Source: Phalacrocorax aristotelis
Lineage: Eukaryota; Chordata; Aves; Suliformes; Phalacrocoracidae
Reading direction: 5' to 3'
Length of the DNA: 64,000 nucleotides
Assembly (NCBI RefSeq): GCF_949628215.1
Contig: NC_134280.1
Coordinates: forward strand, 806,001 to 870,000
A program made the translations under genes and the position numbers. Position 1 is the first letter of the stretch. Each line of letters starts with the position of its first letter. This document shows positions 23,001-34,261 of the stretch, piece after piece. The notes beneath the pieces are model-generated. The model made no database searches. It saw nothing but the letters and a program-made list of their open reading frames with translations, and was not told the origin of the DNA.

Positions 23001-24520
23001 CCCAGCCAGGGAACCTTTTGCAGCGGTGTTTCCACCCTGAGGGAAGCCCTGGGGACAGGAGCTGTCAAACGAGAAGCCACCTGCAGGGCCCTTTGGATTA
23101 TCTCAGGGATATGGACATTTTTCTTTGACAAATTTTTTCTAGTTTAGGATTGATTTTATAAATCAATTGCACCAGAGTAATTTTCATAACAATGATGAAA
23201 AGTTGTGGATTTAAAGATGAAAACTGACAGATGAACAAAACCAGTGGAAAGGATTTGGGTCCATTTCCAATCAAGGTCTGAACTCAACAAGAGGCTTTCC
23301 AAATCCTAAAGCCCAAAGATGTCAAAAATGTTGTATTGTACGAGCACAAAAAGTCATTCACAGGAGGAGATTACGCTCTTACGTAAACCAGAGTTCAGCC
23401 ATGGTCAGAAAATGCCCCGGTGCTGCTCAGGCGAGCCTCCTGCTTCCCTCTGCAAAACGTTCCCCTCTTGCTCCTGCTGGCTTGAGGTCTGACTGACAAT
23501 TACTGACATAAGTGCTAATCTCATCCCTTACCCCTTTTATATTCCTTTAAAGAGAGTTTCTGCTGCCGTGGCCAGAAGCTGCTTCTGCAAAAGCGGGTTG
23601 TGCTGCGGGCGTGGCAGGGGAAGCGCCGCGCTGACCTGCCCGGGTGCTGGGGGGTCTGGCCGGGGTGTCAGCTGGCAGCAAGCGTCCCGCCGCCCGGCTG
23701 GCTCGGCCACAGGGACTTGCCACCTCGGTGCACATCTCGTCACAAAATGCCACTTTGGCTTGTGCTTTCGTTTTTCATCTTCTAGTGCTGTCTCTGAGGG
23801 CCGAGCCCTTGCGATGCATTTCGCTTAGCAGATCATGGCAGGTGCTCAGCCCCACGCGTGGCCGGGCTGCAGCTGTGGGGCAGAGGAGCGTGGGGTCGCG
23901 CCGTGTGCGGGGCATGTGCCCCTTCCAACCGGCCGGTTTGCTCCCTGACCAGCACAAAAGGCGTTCATTGTCCGCCCAGCGGCGCGGCGAGGTTTATCGG
24001 CACACAAGCCCAACGGGGAATGTTAAGCGGGTTAGGTGGCAGCAGCGCCCTGGAAGGTGGTCACCCTCTGGGGATTAGAGGGCAGAACAATCGCCGTCCC
24101 TGTGACCAGGCGGAGACACAGAGAGCCATTGTGCCCGGAGCACAAAATCTCTGTTTATTACCATGGGGCTGACATGCTGAAAGACCCGCTCTCCATGCCA
24201 GCACAAAAGCTTCCTTGCTTCAGATTGTTTGTTTATGTAAATTAAAGTGGTGCATTTAATTATGCAACGGGACGAGCCTCAGCAACAAGCGAGGTGCTGA
24301 TTGGATCGCCCGGTGGCCAGAGCCCGCTGGCAAGCCCTTGGCACATCTGATGGTGTGACCGCGGACCCTGCTCTGCCGCAGCGCCCGCAGGAGACGAGAC
24401 GTGCCTTGACCGTCCGAGCAGGGGAACAAAAATCCCCGGGGAAAAAGGGGTGAGGTGTAGCGCTCCCCACCCCGGGGTGCAGGAGCAAGGCCCCCGGAGG
24501 TGCACGGCACGGTCCTAAGC

Positions 24521-24767
24521 ATGACGGAAGAAGTCCCAGCGGCATCCGGCATGCCCGAGTGCAACGGGAGCGTGCCTCCGGAGAAGGGCCCGCTCCAGGT
24601 CATTGGCGTCATCGAGGAAATAGCAAAATCTGTTGGGACGGTCCCTTACACGAATGCAGAAATAAGCCCTGATGCTCCACTTGCAACAGAAAATCAGGAG
24701 GAAAATAGAAATTCATTGGCAGAGGACACAGTGCGTGGGGATTTTGATGGAGAGAAGCAATGTGAAG
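24521..24767 (+). CDS. ERMN: ERMN coding exon 1
   Basis: Encodes residues 1-82 and ends in phase 1 before gtaaag. It carries the divergent acidic N-terminal half. Confidence 0.9.
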
Positions 24768-27700
24768 GTAAAGTACAAGGCTGCCTTTCTTTAAGTGTTT
24801 GGAAAGAAAAGCTCTATTTTATGTATAGCCATATGAATAGCATGATGTTCTCTGTGTGTTAGTCAAAATTTCTAACTATGGTGGTTGTAACAACGGCTCA
24901 GAGTAATTCAGAGTTCAGGGACAAATCTGAGCAAGCCGTTACACAGGATGCAATGAAAAGTATGTGACTATAGAAACAAGCAGTATTTTGATCTGCTCTG
25001 AAAATCTGCTGCCAATCTGCATCTGTTAAAACCTATTGTCATCACTAAACTGCTCCATCCATCCATTTCTTGTGCTTTGTATTTCCTGAAGAAGAGCGAG
25101 AAGAAAGTGATGGGATGCTACAGCAGGGATCAGCTGATATCCAGGACCCAGGCACCGACAGCGAGGAATTGGAGGAAGGTAATGGGAAATGCTGTGTGAC
25201 GTGAGGTTTCCCCGAAGCATAGCAATGAGCAGCCCTCAAAGACAATGACATACAGAGGGTTATTATTTTTTTTTTAATTCAACCAGACCTTTATATTGCG
25301 GACAACAGTGACTCATTTCTCATCAGTAGAGTTGCCACATCTTAGGAAACACAGCTGGTATCTCTCCCCCTGAGGTTTGCACATATCTCCATTACGATGG
25401 GCTATTGAGGCAGTCAGGTTCTTTGACCAGGAGATCTCCAACAGCCCTGTGAAGCTGGGAGATGCTTTATCTTCTGCTCCATGCAGGGGAGCTCAGAGGA
25501 TAACCTCGGGATGCTCAGCCAAAAATGTGTGGCCTCAAACCCCAAATTCTTTTCCTGCCTGATTCACCAAACGTCTAACCCCCCCCGCGCCCAAGTATCT
25601 AGCAGTAAATTGTCTGCTCTCCTGAACATCTGCTCCTGGGTCCCTCTACTCGTTCCTAGGAGAAAATGGTAAAAACCAGCTGGAGCCAGGGCTGGACCTC
25701 GCACTTGCCTCCAGCGGTGAGAGGGGCTGCAGGGGAGCGCTCACTGCCCGTCCCTGGCAGCAAGTCAAAGGGTATTGAATAGTTATACACACAACTGAAC
25801 ATATTTAATTATACTATGCAAAGTGCAGCCCCTCCTCCAAATAGGAGGAGTATTTCATTGAGTATTATTGAAGGAGGAAAGCTACATCTCCCCATGGGTG
25901 GGCTTTCGGCATTGCTGAGCTTCCCCGTTTCCCACCCATGGGCTCTTGCCTGGCTCATCCTTTTTGGCAGCTGCGGGATGAGGGGCAGCTGGGCGTGGGC
26001 TGCTAACACCTCCCCCCCCCGATGACTGACCGACCCTGGACTGACCCTGGCAGTGGTCGGGGCGCTGGGCTGGCAGCACTGCCCCAGCTCCCCAGCACCC
26101 GGCCGAGCTGGGTCCCTCTTGTCATTTACACCCACCTGGCTGCAGTACGTTGGTGTTGTCTATATGCCAGCTGCCACATAAAAATGAAATCCGTCCTCAG
26201 AGAAGGGCAGATTAACAAGGCAGAGTAGCTGTCGCAGTGCTGGCAAAGCTAGCATCATTGAATGTAGCCCTAAAAGATGTATGAGCCATGCCTTGTAAAC
26301 AGAAACTTTACCTTGATTACAAAAAGGAAAAAAATATATGAATGTTTGTCATGGGCAAAATAATATTTCATAGGAGCTGCAAAGGTTTTGAAGAGGTAAC
26401 TCATGACGGAGGTTTTCCCACTCAGAGCTGACATCCATATTCCAGCTGTGCTGCTTTATGAGTGCACAATAAAACCTATTAAACGATCTCGCCCAGCCCC
26501 ACCCCTGCACTCCCAACCCCCCCCAGTCACAAGCGCTTTATCTCTAAATTGCAGGCAGCTTTTAGTACCTAACCAATTTAGTCTAATTAATACTCAGGAC
26601 GGTGCAGGCAAAATGTTGAATAGACCATTTGTTGTGACGCTAAAGCATCATTTAACGCAGAGACGTGCCAAACAGGACAAATAGGAGATAGCCATCTTAG
26701 CCTGGTCGGCCACCTCTGAAGGGGGGGGGGTCCCAGGAGGGCTGTGCCAGGGTCCCTCTGCATCGCTGGCACAGCTGGGCACTGTGTGCAGAAATGCCCT
26801 TCCCCTCTCCCCCTTTCCCCTCTCCCCCTTTCCCCTCTCCCCCTTTCCCCTCTCCCCCTTTCCCCTCTCCCCCTTTCCCCTCTCCCCTTTTCCCTTCCCT
26901 CCCCATGGCAGGCAGAGCGGCACTGAGCCATGGGGAGATGGGACCCCCGCTCCCGTGGCCGGGTCTACCCCACGAGGAGGGTGCAGCAGCTCCAAGAGAG
27001 CAGGAGCAGAGCTGGTGCATGCAGGGGGGCAGAGCCCCTGGCCCTGGGGCGCAGAGAGGACCCCATGCTGCTCTTCCCTCCTCGAGGCTCCACCACTGGC
27101 ATCTGCATCGCCTCTCCTTTTAAAGGAGGGTAGTGGGGAGGGCTCCGTGGGAAAGGTGGTACAAAAGAGACAGGCATTAAAAACCTCAAGGGCGGGTGGC
27201 TGCAAGCAGTAAGTCTGAGAATGTACAAAGCCTTTCCGAAGCACACGCAGTCATCCGTGGTGGTGGGGCTCAGCCTGGAGCTGCGGGGTACTCCTCCCCA
27301 GGCAGCCTCTGGAGGATGGTGCTTCCATGGCAGGAGCTGGTCAGGCACCAAGGGTGATGCTGCACCAAGAGCACGTACGACAGGGGCAGGACAGTGGTGC
27401 TGAGCCCATCCTCACCCGCACCCCCTCTGTGTTGCTGCAGGGCTGGGTGGCGAGGGGATGCCTGCGGGCAGCGGGGAGCCAGAGCTGGGGACGGCGGCGG
27501 AGACCCCTGCAGCCAGCGCCGATGGGAGAGGGGACACAGCTGAGGAGGACGAGGAGGCAGAGGAGGAGGAGGAGGACACTGAAGAGGATGAAGTTCAGGT
27601 GATTGAAATCAAGAAGGAGAACAGTGAGGCATCCCGTCTAAAGCAGGACAGCGGCAAGGAGGCATCTCCCCCGACCAGCCCAGGCTGCAACTCCCAGGCA

Positions 27701-27850
27701 GAGAAACCGGGGGATCAGCCCAGCCTGGGGAAAAAAAATGATATCTCCAGACACAGCTACTCCAGATACAACACAATCTCCTATCGGAGGATTAGAAAAG
27801 GAAACACCAAACAGCGAATCGATGAATTTGAATCCATGATGCACTTATAA
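24521..27850 (+). CDS. ERMN: Ermin (ERMN), 3 coding exons joined, 247 aa
   Basis: Ermin (juxtanodin) is a cytoskeletal protein of myelinating oligodendrocytes that binds F-actin through an ERM-like C-terminal tail and shapes processes. Exons 24521-24767, 25092-25178 and 27441-27850 join in phase to 247 aa; human ermin has 284. The N-terminus MTEEVPA...ECNG..PPE resembles human MTDVPAT...ECNGDKPPE. A Glu/Asp run at about 145-162 leads into [12 protein letters not shown] (human DEVRVIEFKKKH). The last 40 residues (208-247), [19 protein letters not shown] to the terminal ESMMHL, are nearly identical to mammals and carry the actin-binding tail. The start at 24521 is preferred over an in-frame ATG at 24500 because it matches the human start and has A at -3. 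The middle is poorly conserved, as expected of a disordered protein. Confidence 0.95.
25092..25178 (+). CDS. ERMN: ERMN coding exon 2
   Basis: An 87-bp exon, phase 1 to phase 1, with acceptor tttcctgaag and donor gtaatg. It encodes an acidic stretch, EERE...DSEELEE. Using the next AG, three bases later, would remove one Glu, so the boundary is uncertain by 3 bp. Sequence conservation is weak; support comes mainly from the matching phase and good splice sites. Confidence 0.75.
25179..27440 (+). other. ERMN: ERMN intron 2
   Basis: A 2.26-kb GT-AG intron. It contains C- and G-homopolymer runs (near 26012-26021 and 26721-26730) and the 15-bp pyrimidine minisatellite at about 26800-26890. No extra exon that fits the phase was convincing. 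Confidence 0.8.
26800..26890. repeat. 15-bp pyrimidine minisatellite (TTTCCCCTCTCCCCC)n
   Basis: About six near-perfect copies of a pure C/T unit in ERMN intron 2. The polypyrimidine strand has near mirror symmetry, a sequence type able to form triplex DNA. Its open frames (PLSPF or GKGER pentapeptides) are artefacts of the repeat. Confidence 0.92.
27441..27850 (+). CDS. ERMN: ERMN coding exon 3 (conserved C-terminus and stop)
   Basis: The last coding exon, with acceptor gctgcag and stop TAA at 27848-27850. It encodes residues 113-247, including the acidic run and the highly conserved actin-binding tail ending ESMMHL. Confidence 0.97.
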
Positions 27851-28280
27851 ACTGAGGTGGGGAATTGCTTAATGAGCAAAGCCTTCACTCTGATTTTTTC
27901 TTTGTTGTTTCCCCCAGGACATGTCTCTTCACACAACATGAGGTCACTGCTTTTTGCCTTTTGTATATGATTTCATAATTCACTGTGAAAATTTAACATC
28001 TTCGCTCTGACAGCGGGAAGAGACATCCATAGTGCAGGAACATAAATAATCAGTGTGCTAAATATAATACCATTTGATTTAAAGTTTATCTTCTTATTTT
28101 CTATCCAACTTTTGTAACCATATTCAAACAATAGGATGTCTTGAACTGGCTGGGGCTTCTCTAGCTGCCGGCACACACGTGATCCATGCCATCAGCCGGG
28201 CTGGTAATGAGTTGGCAGCGCAGCAGCTCCGCTAACACTGGCCAGGGCAGTGAGAATAATAAAAGAGGTGACTGTTTGCC
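27851..28280 (+). other. ERMN: Putative ERMN 3' UTR
   Basis: From the stop to just past AATAAA at 28258-28263, giving a 3' UTR of about 430 nt. A further AATAAA at 29379-29384 could give a longer form. Confidence 0.55.
28258..28263 (+). promoter_or_regulatory. ERMN: Candidate ERMN poly(A) signal AATAAA
   Basis: The first canonical hexamer after the ERMN stop codon, in the context GAGAATAATAAAAGAGG, followed by T/G-containing sequence (tgactgtttgcc). Confidence 0.55.
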
Positions 28281-31200
28281 ACTTCAGCGCGCTCTGTTTT
28301 GCTGTCTGTCCATGCTGGCATCTCACGGTGCACTGACAGCTGCCTCCTGCTAGCGGCCGTCCATTTCCACCTTGTGCTGGAGGGATGGAGGGTTATTTGC
28401 ATTCGTGGGGAGATGCTGGTGTGCAGGAATTAAAAAAGATGGGAAGGCATCAAGGCTCCTGTTCCCCCACTGCCATCCCACGGGGAGCTGGGTTCCTTAC
28501 GCAGCACCGTAGCCAGCACCAGATAGGACCGGTACCACCCGCTGGCCCCTGCCCACTGGGGTGAGAGGAGTCCATGTGGATGTTTTCAGACACGATGTTG
28601 CCCGCCCGCACCGCGGGTGCCGCTGGGCTCACGCAGCGCTGCCTTCCACCCGCCTCTCCTGGGCGGTAGCGTGAACCCACGGGTGCAGCCAGCCCAAACC
28701 GCTGCTGGCCACAAAGCCGCTCCTCTTCCCCACCGCCTTCCCTCGCTGAGAGCCCTGGAGCCGCTGTGGTGGTGGCCGGCCGCCGTGCCGACCCGCCAGC
28801 CCGCGGCAGGGGCGCCCCTGGGGAGGGGTCCCAGCGGCTGGTGCCGTCCACAGCGGCACAGCTGGGGTCTGGGCCAGCCTGGGGGGCAGCGGCTTGCCCA
28901 CCGCCCGTGGTCACTTGCCAAACCAGCCACTACCAGAAACCTGTATTTTCCACTAGTTTAGACTCTCTTCTTGATTTTCACACTAAGGTTAGATGCAAAA
29001 TTTTAAAGATTTTTTTTGTCAGCGCCAGGCAGGCTTTATGCATAATTTGGCTTTGCGTCATCTGAACACAACTTTCTCCACTTTTAAAAACCTTTGTGTA
29101 ACTACAGTATTGTTGATGCAGCCTTTTTTTAAACTATTTTACAGACAGATTTGTCTTGAGTTGGGACTAAGCTTTGCAGATGCATCTGGGGAAGTTGAGA
29201 GCAGCTGGCAAAGGGAGAGGAGGCAAAAATGAAGTCAGACTCCAACTTCAGCAGCAGTGGCCTCCTCCAGCCATAAGCGCTTTTTTAAGGATTAGTTTCA
29301 CCTCACCAGCAGCACTGAATATTGTTTTGACTTTTCTCGTTCTACATAAAGGCAATTATTTATTGGCAACGTGAAAATAATAAAGGGCAAGTCTGTATTG
29401 TACAACCCAGACACAGCCCTCATTGTGCTATTCAGACTTGTTTATTCGCTCTTTGGTTTGTGGAAGTTCAGAGGTTTGCTTGTATGGATTTATACTGCGG
29501 GTTTGTTCGCATGCTGACAGCTGCCCCCCACTGCTCCCATTGCGATGCTTCCTGTAAAAGCTTTATGTTTCTCTTAAAGATGTGACCATCACCCGGACTT
29601 TCGGTGACTTGCTGAGGTTGTGGGTGGCAAAGCGCCGCTCCAAGCTCACCAGCCTCAGCTTCAAGTGCCCACACGCCCTCTGAGGTGGGGCAGGTGACCA
29701 CCGCCTCCCCACCACGCTGCCCGGCCTGATCTGCCAGTAACAAATTTGCTTTACTGCAGTTAAAAAGATGCAACAGGGAAGAAAGCAAGAAAACCCCCCA
29801 AAACGAAATAAAAATCAGAGCTAAAGTGAGCAACTGTGTGCACTGCTGAGAAGCAGAAGCTGGGGTTTTTAAGGCGTTATATTGCGGTAAGGCCAGGGGC
29901 TGATGGGCAGCACCCGCCCGTGCCCATCGGGGCCGACAGGACACGTGGGTGCTCGCGCCCGGCTCTGGAAAAGCCGCTGAGGGCGGAGAGGCGGGGAGCG
30001 GAAAGCTGTCGGTACCAGAGCAAAAGGCACGGGCTGCTGTAGCAGGTAGGCTTTGGGGGGCTGGGGGTCAGCACTGAGGCTGGGTCCCAGAACAGCACAG
30101 ACACCCGATGAGATGCAAAGCCAGAGTTCAAATACGTCTCCACCTCTCCCAGGGCGAGGAGAGCGGTAGCAGGAGAGGCAGCGGTGTTTCGTGGCCTGGC
30201 CATTCACCGTCACGGTCCCCATCTCCTCCAGGGAATTATCCGGCCGAGCCCGCAGCACCCGGTCACGAGGAGCAGCCCTTTTGCCAGCCGGACACCCTCC
30301 GGCTCCCTCACACGCTGCACGGGCTGGCCGGACCCTGTGCTCGCTTTAGCAGAAGGTAGGGTTTTTTCTCTCCTTACATCTGCCTGTAAGAGTTTTTAAC
30401 ATACGGCTTATACCCCGGGTGACTGCTAAAATAGTTCCCAGGCTTTTTGGGCAAGTGCAGGGATGAGAAGCAGCTTGGTGTGCTGACTGTGGGCTTGGGT
30501 TCCAGCTAGTTGTGGAGTCCTGCCGAGACTCTCAAGAAACTAGGACTAGTTTTCTTACCTTCCTTCGAAAGTGGTGTTTGATCACCTGAGAACTGCAACT
30601 CCTTCTCTTGCTTTCCTTGGTAGCTGGAGAAAGAAAATGAAAAGCCCTGGGATGCTCTAGGGGCCTTTCCCACAAACACACCGCCTCCTGCCCGCCCTCA
30701 GGGTGGGCGCGCTCTGGCAATCAAGGGGTGTGCAGGCAATAAGCAGGCAGGAACGGCGGCTTGCGCTCCCTTGCGCTGGGGCAGCTCGCAGGCAGCACCG
30801 TCGGGGCTGCAGGGCCACGGTCGGACACAGGGGGTCTGCGGCTGGCCAAACCCGGGATCGGTGGGGTGCATGAGTGTGCGGAGGAGCTGGGCAGAGAGCT
30901 GCCTGCTCAGTGCGTGGGGGGGAAGGACACCCAAGGACCTGAAATTTGCCCCTTGGAGCAGAGGCGGTTTTGGGCAGAAAAGCTGGTGGGGATGCTGATT
31001 AGGTTTTGCAGCTCTGGGACGCAGTAACTACAGGTCTGGCCTTAGCCTGAACATAATTTCTCTCCATTTCCACAGTGCCAGATGTGGGCTGGTGGCGGGT
31101 AAGTAAGAGGTGGACTCTTTCGGAGGGTTGTGATGCTTTTCCACCCTCTCCGGACAGTGCCACATAGCACTGGCTCACCTTTGGGGGCTGTTTCTAGCAG

Positions 31201-33850
31201 CACTGAATGCTCAACTTAAACGTGAGTCAAACTGCTTTGGCGGAAACCTGACAGCTGCCACAGCACCTGCAGCCGCTGCGGGGCACAGCAGCCAGCGCTG
31301 GCTATTGCCGCTGCCTGCATCAATAGCGCGCTAAATGAGAAGCCAAGGCACAGCCATAAATCAGAGCAAATTGGTAGTTTAAAAGTTCTTCCCGGGATGA
31401 TGTTTTGCCATTCATCCTGGCAGTAACTCAGGCAGGAGAGCCCCTAGAAAGGGTCCAAGTTGGTCAGAAACAGAGTTAACACGCAGGGCTCAGAGGAAGA
31501 AGCGTCATCTATCATTTATTCCCTTTTTTAAAGCTTTTTTTTTTTTTTTAAAACAAACCAAATGGGGCTCCAACTGTGGCTGCTTCGATTCAGGGCACTT
31601 ACTGATGGAAGCGCAGCATGCCGTGCCCCGTCCCCCAGGAGCCATTTGCTCTCGTTTGGCAAAGCTGCACCTCTTCCCCCTCACCGACACCGGGGACGGC
31701 GGCGGCTCCTGCCCCCAGCCCGACAGCGTTCCTTCCCACCCGTGGTGCCTCCCTCCCCTCCCTGAAGGCTCACAAAGCCTGCAACAGCCCCGAAACCTCG
31801 CCGCGTGCTGAGGGGCGAGGCAGAGCCGGGCGCCATCAGTGGAGATGGCGAGAGGAGCGCTGGGGAGGCGCGAGACGCCTCTTGCCACGTCTGCCGAGCA
31901 CGCCGGGAAAAACGCGCTCGTTTCTGGCAGATGGGGCCGACTGGTACAATCTGACCGCGTCTCAGTATCGTGCAGCAGCGGGGCCACAGCTCGCTGCCAG
32001 CAGCCCTGAAGGCTCCAGTCTTTAAGCAAAAGATACCAACGTGGAAGGGAGCATTTACACAAACGGGGAAGCAGCGTGCAAGTGACAGGCCTGGCAATGC
32101 GATGTGACCGTGACATACGACCATTTGGTGCCTACTCAGTGACAAGTGACTGAATGTCAGCAAACAGAATTTGATGGAATTCATGCTCCTGATAAAAGAT
32201 GACTGCACAAACAACATCTGTGTCAATTTTCTGGTAGTGACTGCAGGCTAGCTGCACTAAAGGAGGGGGAGAAAATCAAGAAGACAGTTGGAATAGGATC
32301 CAACTGGGAAAATCTGTTGGGCCAGTCAATATTTTGGCAGACTCAGCCCGTCAGACGCTGTCGGCATTGATCCGCCACGTGAGAGGCGAGGTTATGCCGG
32401 GGCCTTCTGAAAAATCCAAGGAGAGGTTTGAGGCGTTTTGTGAACGCGGGATGGCGGAGGCTCGGCTGTAGCCAGCAGCGGTGCGAGAACCAAGTGCGAT
32501 GCTCGGCCCCGCGTACCCCCACCGGCTTGTGCTGGAGAAGCCCCTCACCCCAGCGCTGGGCAGCGGGGCAGGAGAAGCACCACCTCCCCGCAGCAACACC
32601 GCAGCTGTACGGGCAGCCACCTCCCGCAGCCGGAGCCCCCTGACAGAAATGGGGGAAGACATCCTGCCTGGGACGCACCGGTGTCACGCGTCTTGGATCG
32701 CACCGTCTCGTCACAGCTGAATTTAGACTCCTATCCAGTCTGCCCCTTCAAAATCTGGCTTTTGGAGATAAAATTTCACAGTAAGGCAAAAACATGCCCA
32801 CGACAGTAAGTTCAGAGGCACTTTCGGTGTGCAGAGCCCGGCCATCCCGTGTCGGTGGCTGGTGCCAGGCGAGGCCTCGTCGTGCTGCATCCCCTCTGCA
32901 ACGGTCCCCGTGGAACACGTGTACGCAGGCACGCTTGTGTCCTGCAGCCTTTTGGAGAAAAAGCCCTCACTGACTTCAGCGGGTGTTTTCATCCATCCTG
33001 AGTGCTGGCGGGTAGAAGGTTTGGGTGGCGAGATGTCCTGCTGGAGGTCTCGGCCCCTCCTCCGCCCACGGTGGGGGGATGCTGTGATGGGGAGAAGCCT
33101 GCCCTGTACTGCCAGCAGGTGAAGCTTCCCTTGGGAAAGTGCTGTCAGGAGCAGGGCCACCCTGCTCGGGGCTGCACCGAGCATCACCAGGCTCTGGCAC
33201 AGGCACCAATGCCCTGCCCAGCCGGGGGCTGAGGAAAGCAGCAGCGGTCCCGGGGGAGCCCTGAAAAAGCCACGGGGGCTTGGGGACATGGCTGGGGTCC
33301 TGGCAGCCCCAGGGTGGGGACAGTCTGGCTGCCCCGGGATGAGGTGCTCCCCAGCTGGCCTCTGGCGCGCGCCACGGCAAGAAGCGGGACAAGCCCCTGG
33401 CTCGCCTCCCCGGCAGCTGCTTGCCTCCAAGCCAAGCAAGGCTCACGTGTCCTCGCTGTCCACAGGGCGCGGGCAAGGCGTGCTCGTTGCTCCCTCCGCA
33501 GCCCCTGGTTCACCTCGTCTGCTGGGTGGCTTATTGACCCACATCTGCCTCCCATTATTAAAAGAAGGCTTTTTCGATAAGCAATCAATTTCTAACGGAA
33601 CCCTGATACTCATCTGTCAGAGGCAACGGGTCCCACAGGGCAGGATCCTGCGGCCAGACCCAGCACAGGCATGTCAGATAGATTTTTTTAATGCGTTGGT
33701 CACTAAACTTCCATTTTCTGTGGGAGAATAAGCAGCCCAATTTGCAGTTTACAGACTATAGAGCCCTGGAAGTATTTTTGTAGCTAATGCTGTTGTCCAG
33801 GGGGAAGCGATAAAGATTTGCTTACGGTAGGATGGGGGACTTAAAAAAAT
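28281..33850. other. Convergent spacer between ERMN and GALNT5
   Basis: No coding sequence, RNA gene or classifiable mobile element is seen. It includes GC-rich stretches (28560-28900, 29890-30350) and a T run at 31538-31550. Open frames up to about 240 codons occur but match no known family and sit in GC-rich sequence. Confidence 0.6.
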
Positions 33851-33857
33851 ATTTCCA

Positions 33858-33863
33858 TTTAAT
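33858..33863 (-). promoter_or_regulatory. GALNT5: Candidate GALNT5 poly(A) signal ATTAAA (minus strand)
   Basis: TTTAAT on the + strand reads ATTAAA on the - strand, about 260 bp past the GALNT5 stop. Another ATTAAA lies at 33687-33692. No AATAAA is seen in the first kilobase, so the 3' end is uncertain. Confidence 0.35.
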
Positions 33864-34120
33864 AATACAGAAAACTATTTGAGTTTTTGCCAAAGTCTCA
33901 CTCAGTGAGGGAAAAACACACCTATCTATTTCAGACATTGTCAAAGTAGGTGTGCTGCTCTTGGTATTCTGATCTCTCAGTATGCTGGTTTAAATTATGG
34001 ATTTCAATTATCATTTGGAAATGAACTTCCAGTTTTGTAATTGCTGTCATAAGTCGCACAGATGTCCGTGCTGAATTCACAAGGTGAAAACACAGCATTT
34101 CTGGCTCAACTGTGCTCCCT

Positions 34121-34261
34121 TCACTCTGCATAGTAATTGCCGAACTGCCACTTTTGATAAGGATTTGTGGAGTCACAGGCATTTACCCTCAGGGTTTTGT
34201 TCGAGGGATCCACTTCCAAGCACGCCGGCTGCTGGAGGTGCTCCGAGATGATGTGGTCCAT
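34121..34261 (-). CDS. GALNT5: GALNT5 coding exon 10 (end of lectin domain, stop)
   Basis: A 141-bp terminal coding exon after a pyrimidine-rich ccctgcag acceptor, with stop TGA at 34121-34123. It encodes 46 residues with [20 protein letters not shown] and NYYAE, matching the human end CLEG...[20 protein letters not shown]. It contains the QxW motif. Confidence 0.96.
   Translation of the reverse strand: MDHIISEHLQQPACLEVDPSNKTLRVNACDSTNPYQKWQFGNYYAE

Larger units (their letters stand above)
16321..24520. other. CYTIP-ERMN intergenic spacer
   Basis: No coding exon of known type is seen. It contains an AT-rich stretch at 17300-17530, an octamer at 22325-22332, a CTCF-like site at 22395-22409, a CpG-rich patch with a strong donor at about 22500-23000, and SOX-like motifs at 23966-24229. 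The long open frames at 22565-23147 come from high GC and match no family I know. The true ERMN 5' UTR must lie in its right part. Confidence 0.6.

Noticed and set aside
22565-23147. 187- and 176-codon open frames upstream of ERMN
   Set aside because: GC-rich chance frames with no recognisable domain. The same segment is kept only as a possible non-coding exon.
25661-25669. Possible 9-bp micro-exon in ERMN intron 2 (tcctag/GAGAAAATG/gtaaaa)
   Set aside because: The splice sites look reasonable by chance and the phase would be kept, but nothing in known ermin supports a micro-exon here.
26587-27244. Repetitive GKGER and PLSPF open frames of up to 198 codons
   Set aside because: Produced by the 15-bp minisatellite, whose length is a multiple of three. 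There is no start context or homology.
32723-33439. 238-codon minus-strand open frame between ERMN and GALNT5
   Set aside because: No known family and low-complexity composition. It lies just beyond the expected GALNT5 3' end and is most likely chance.
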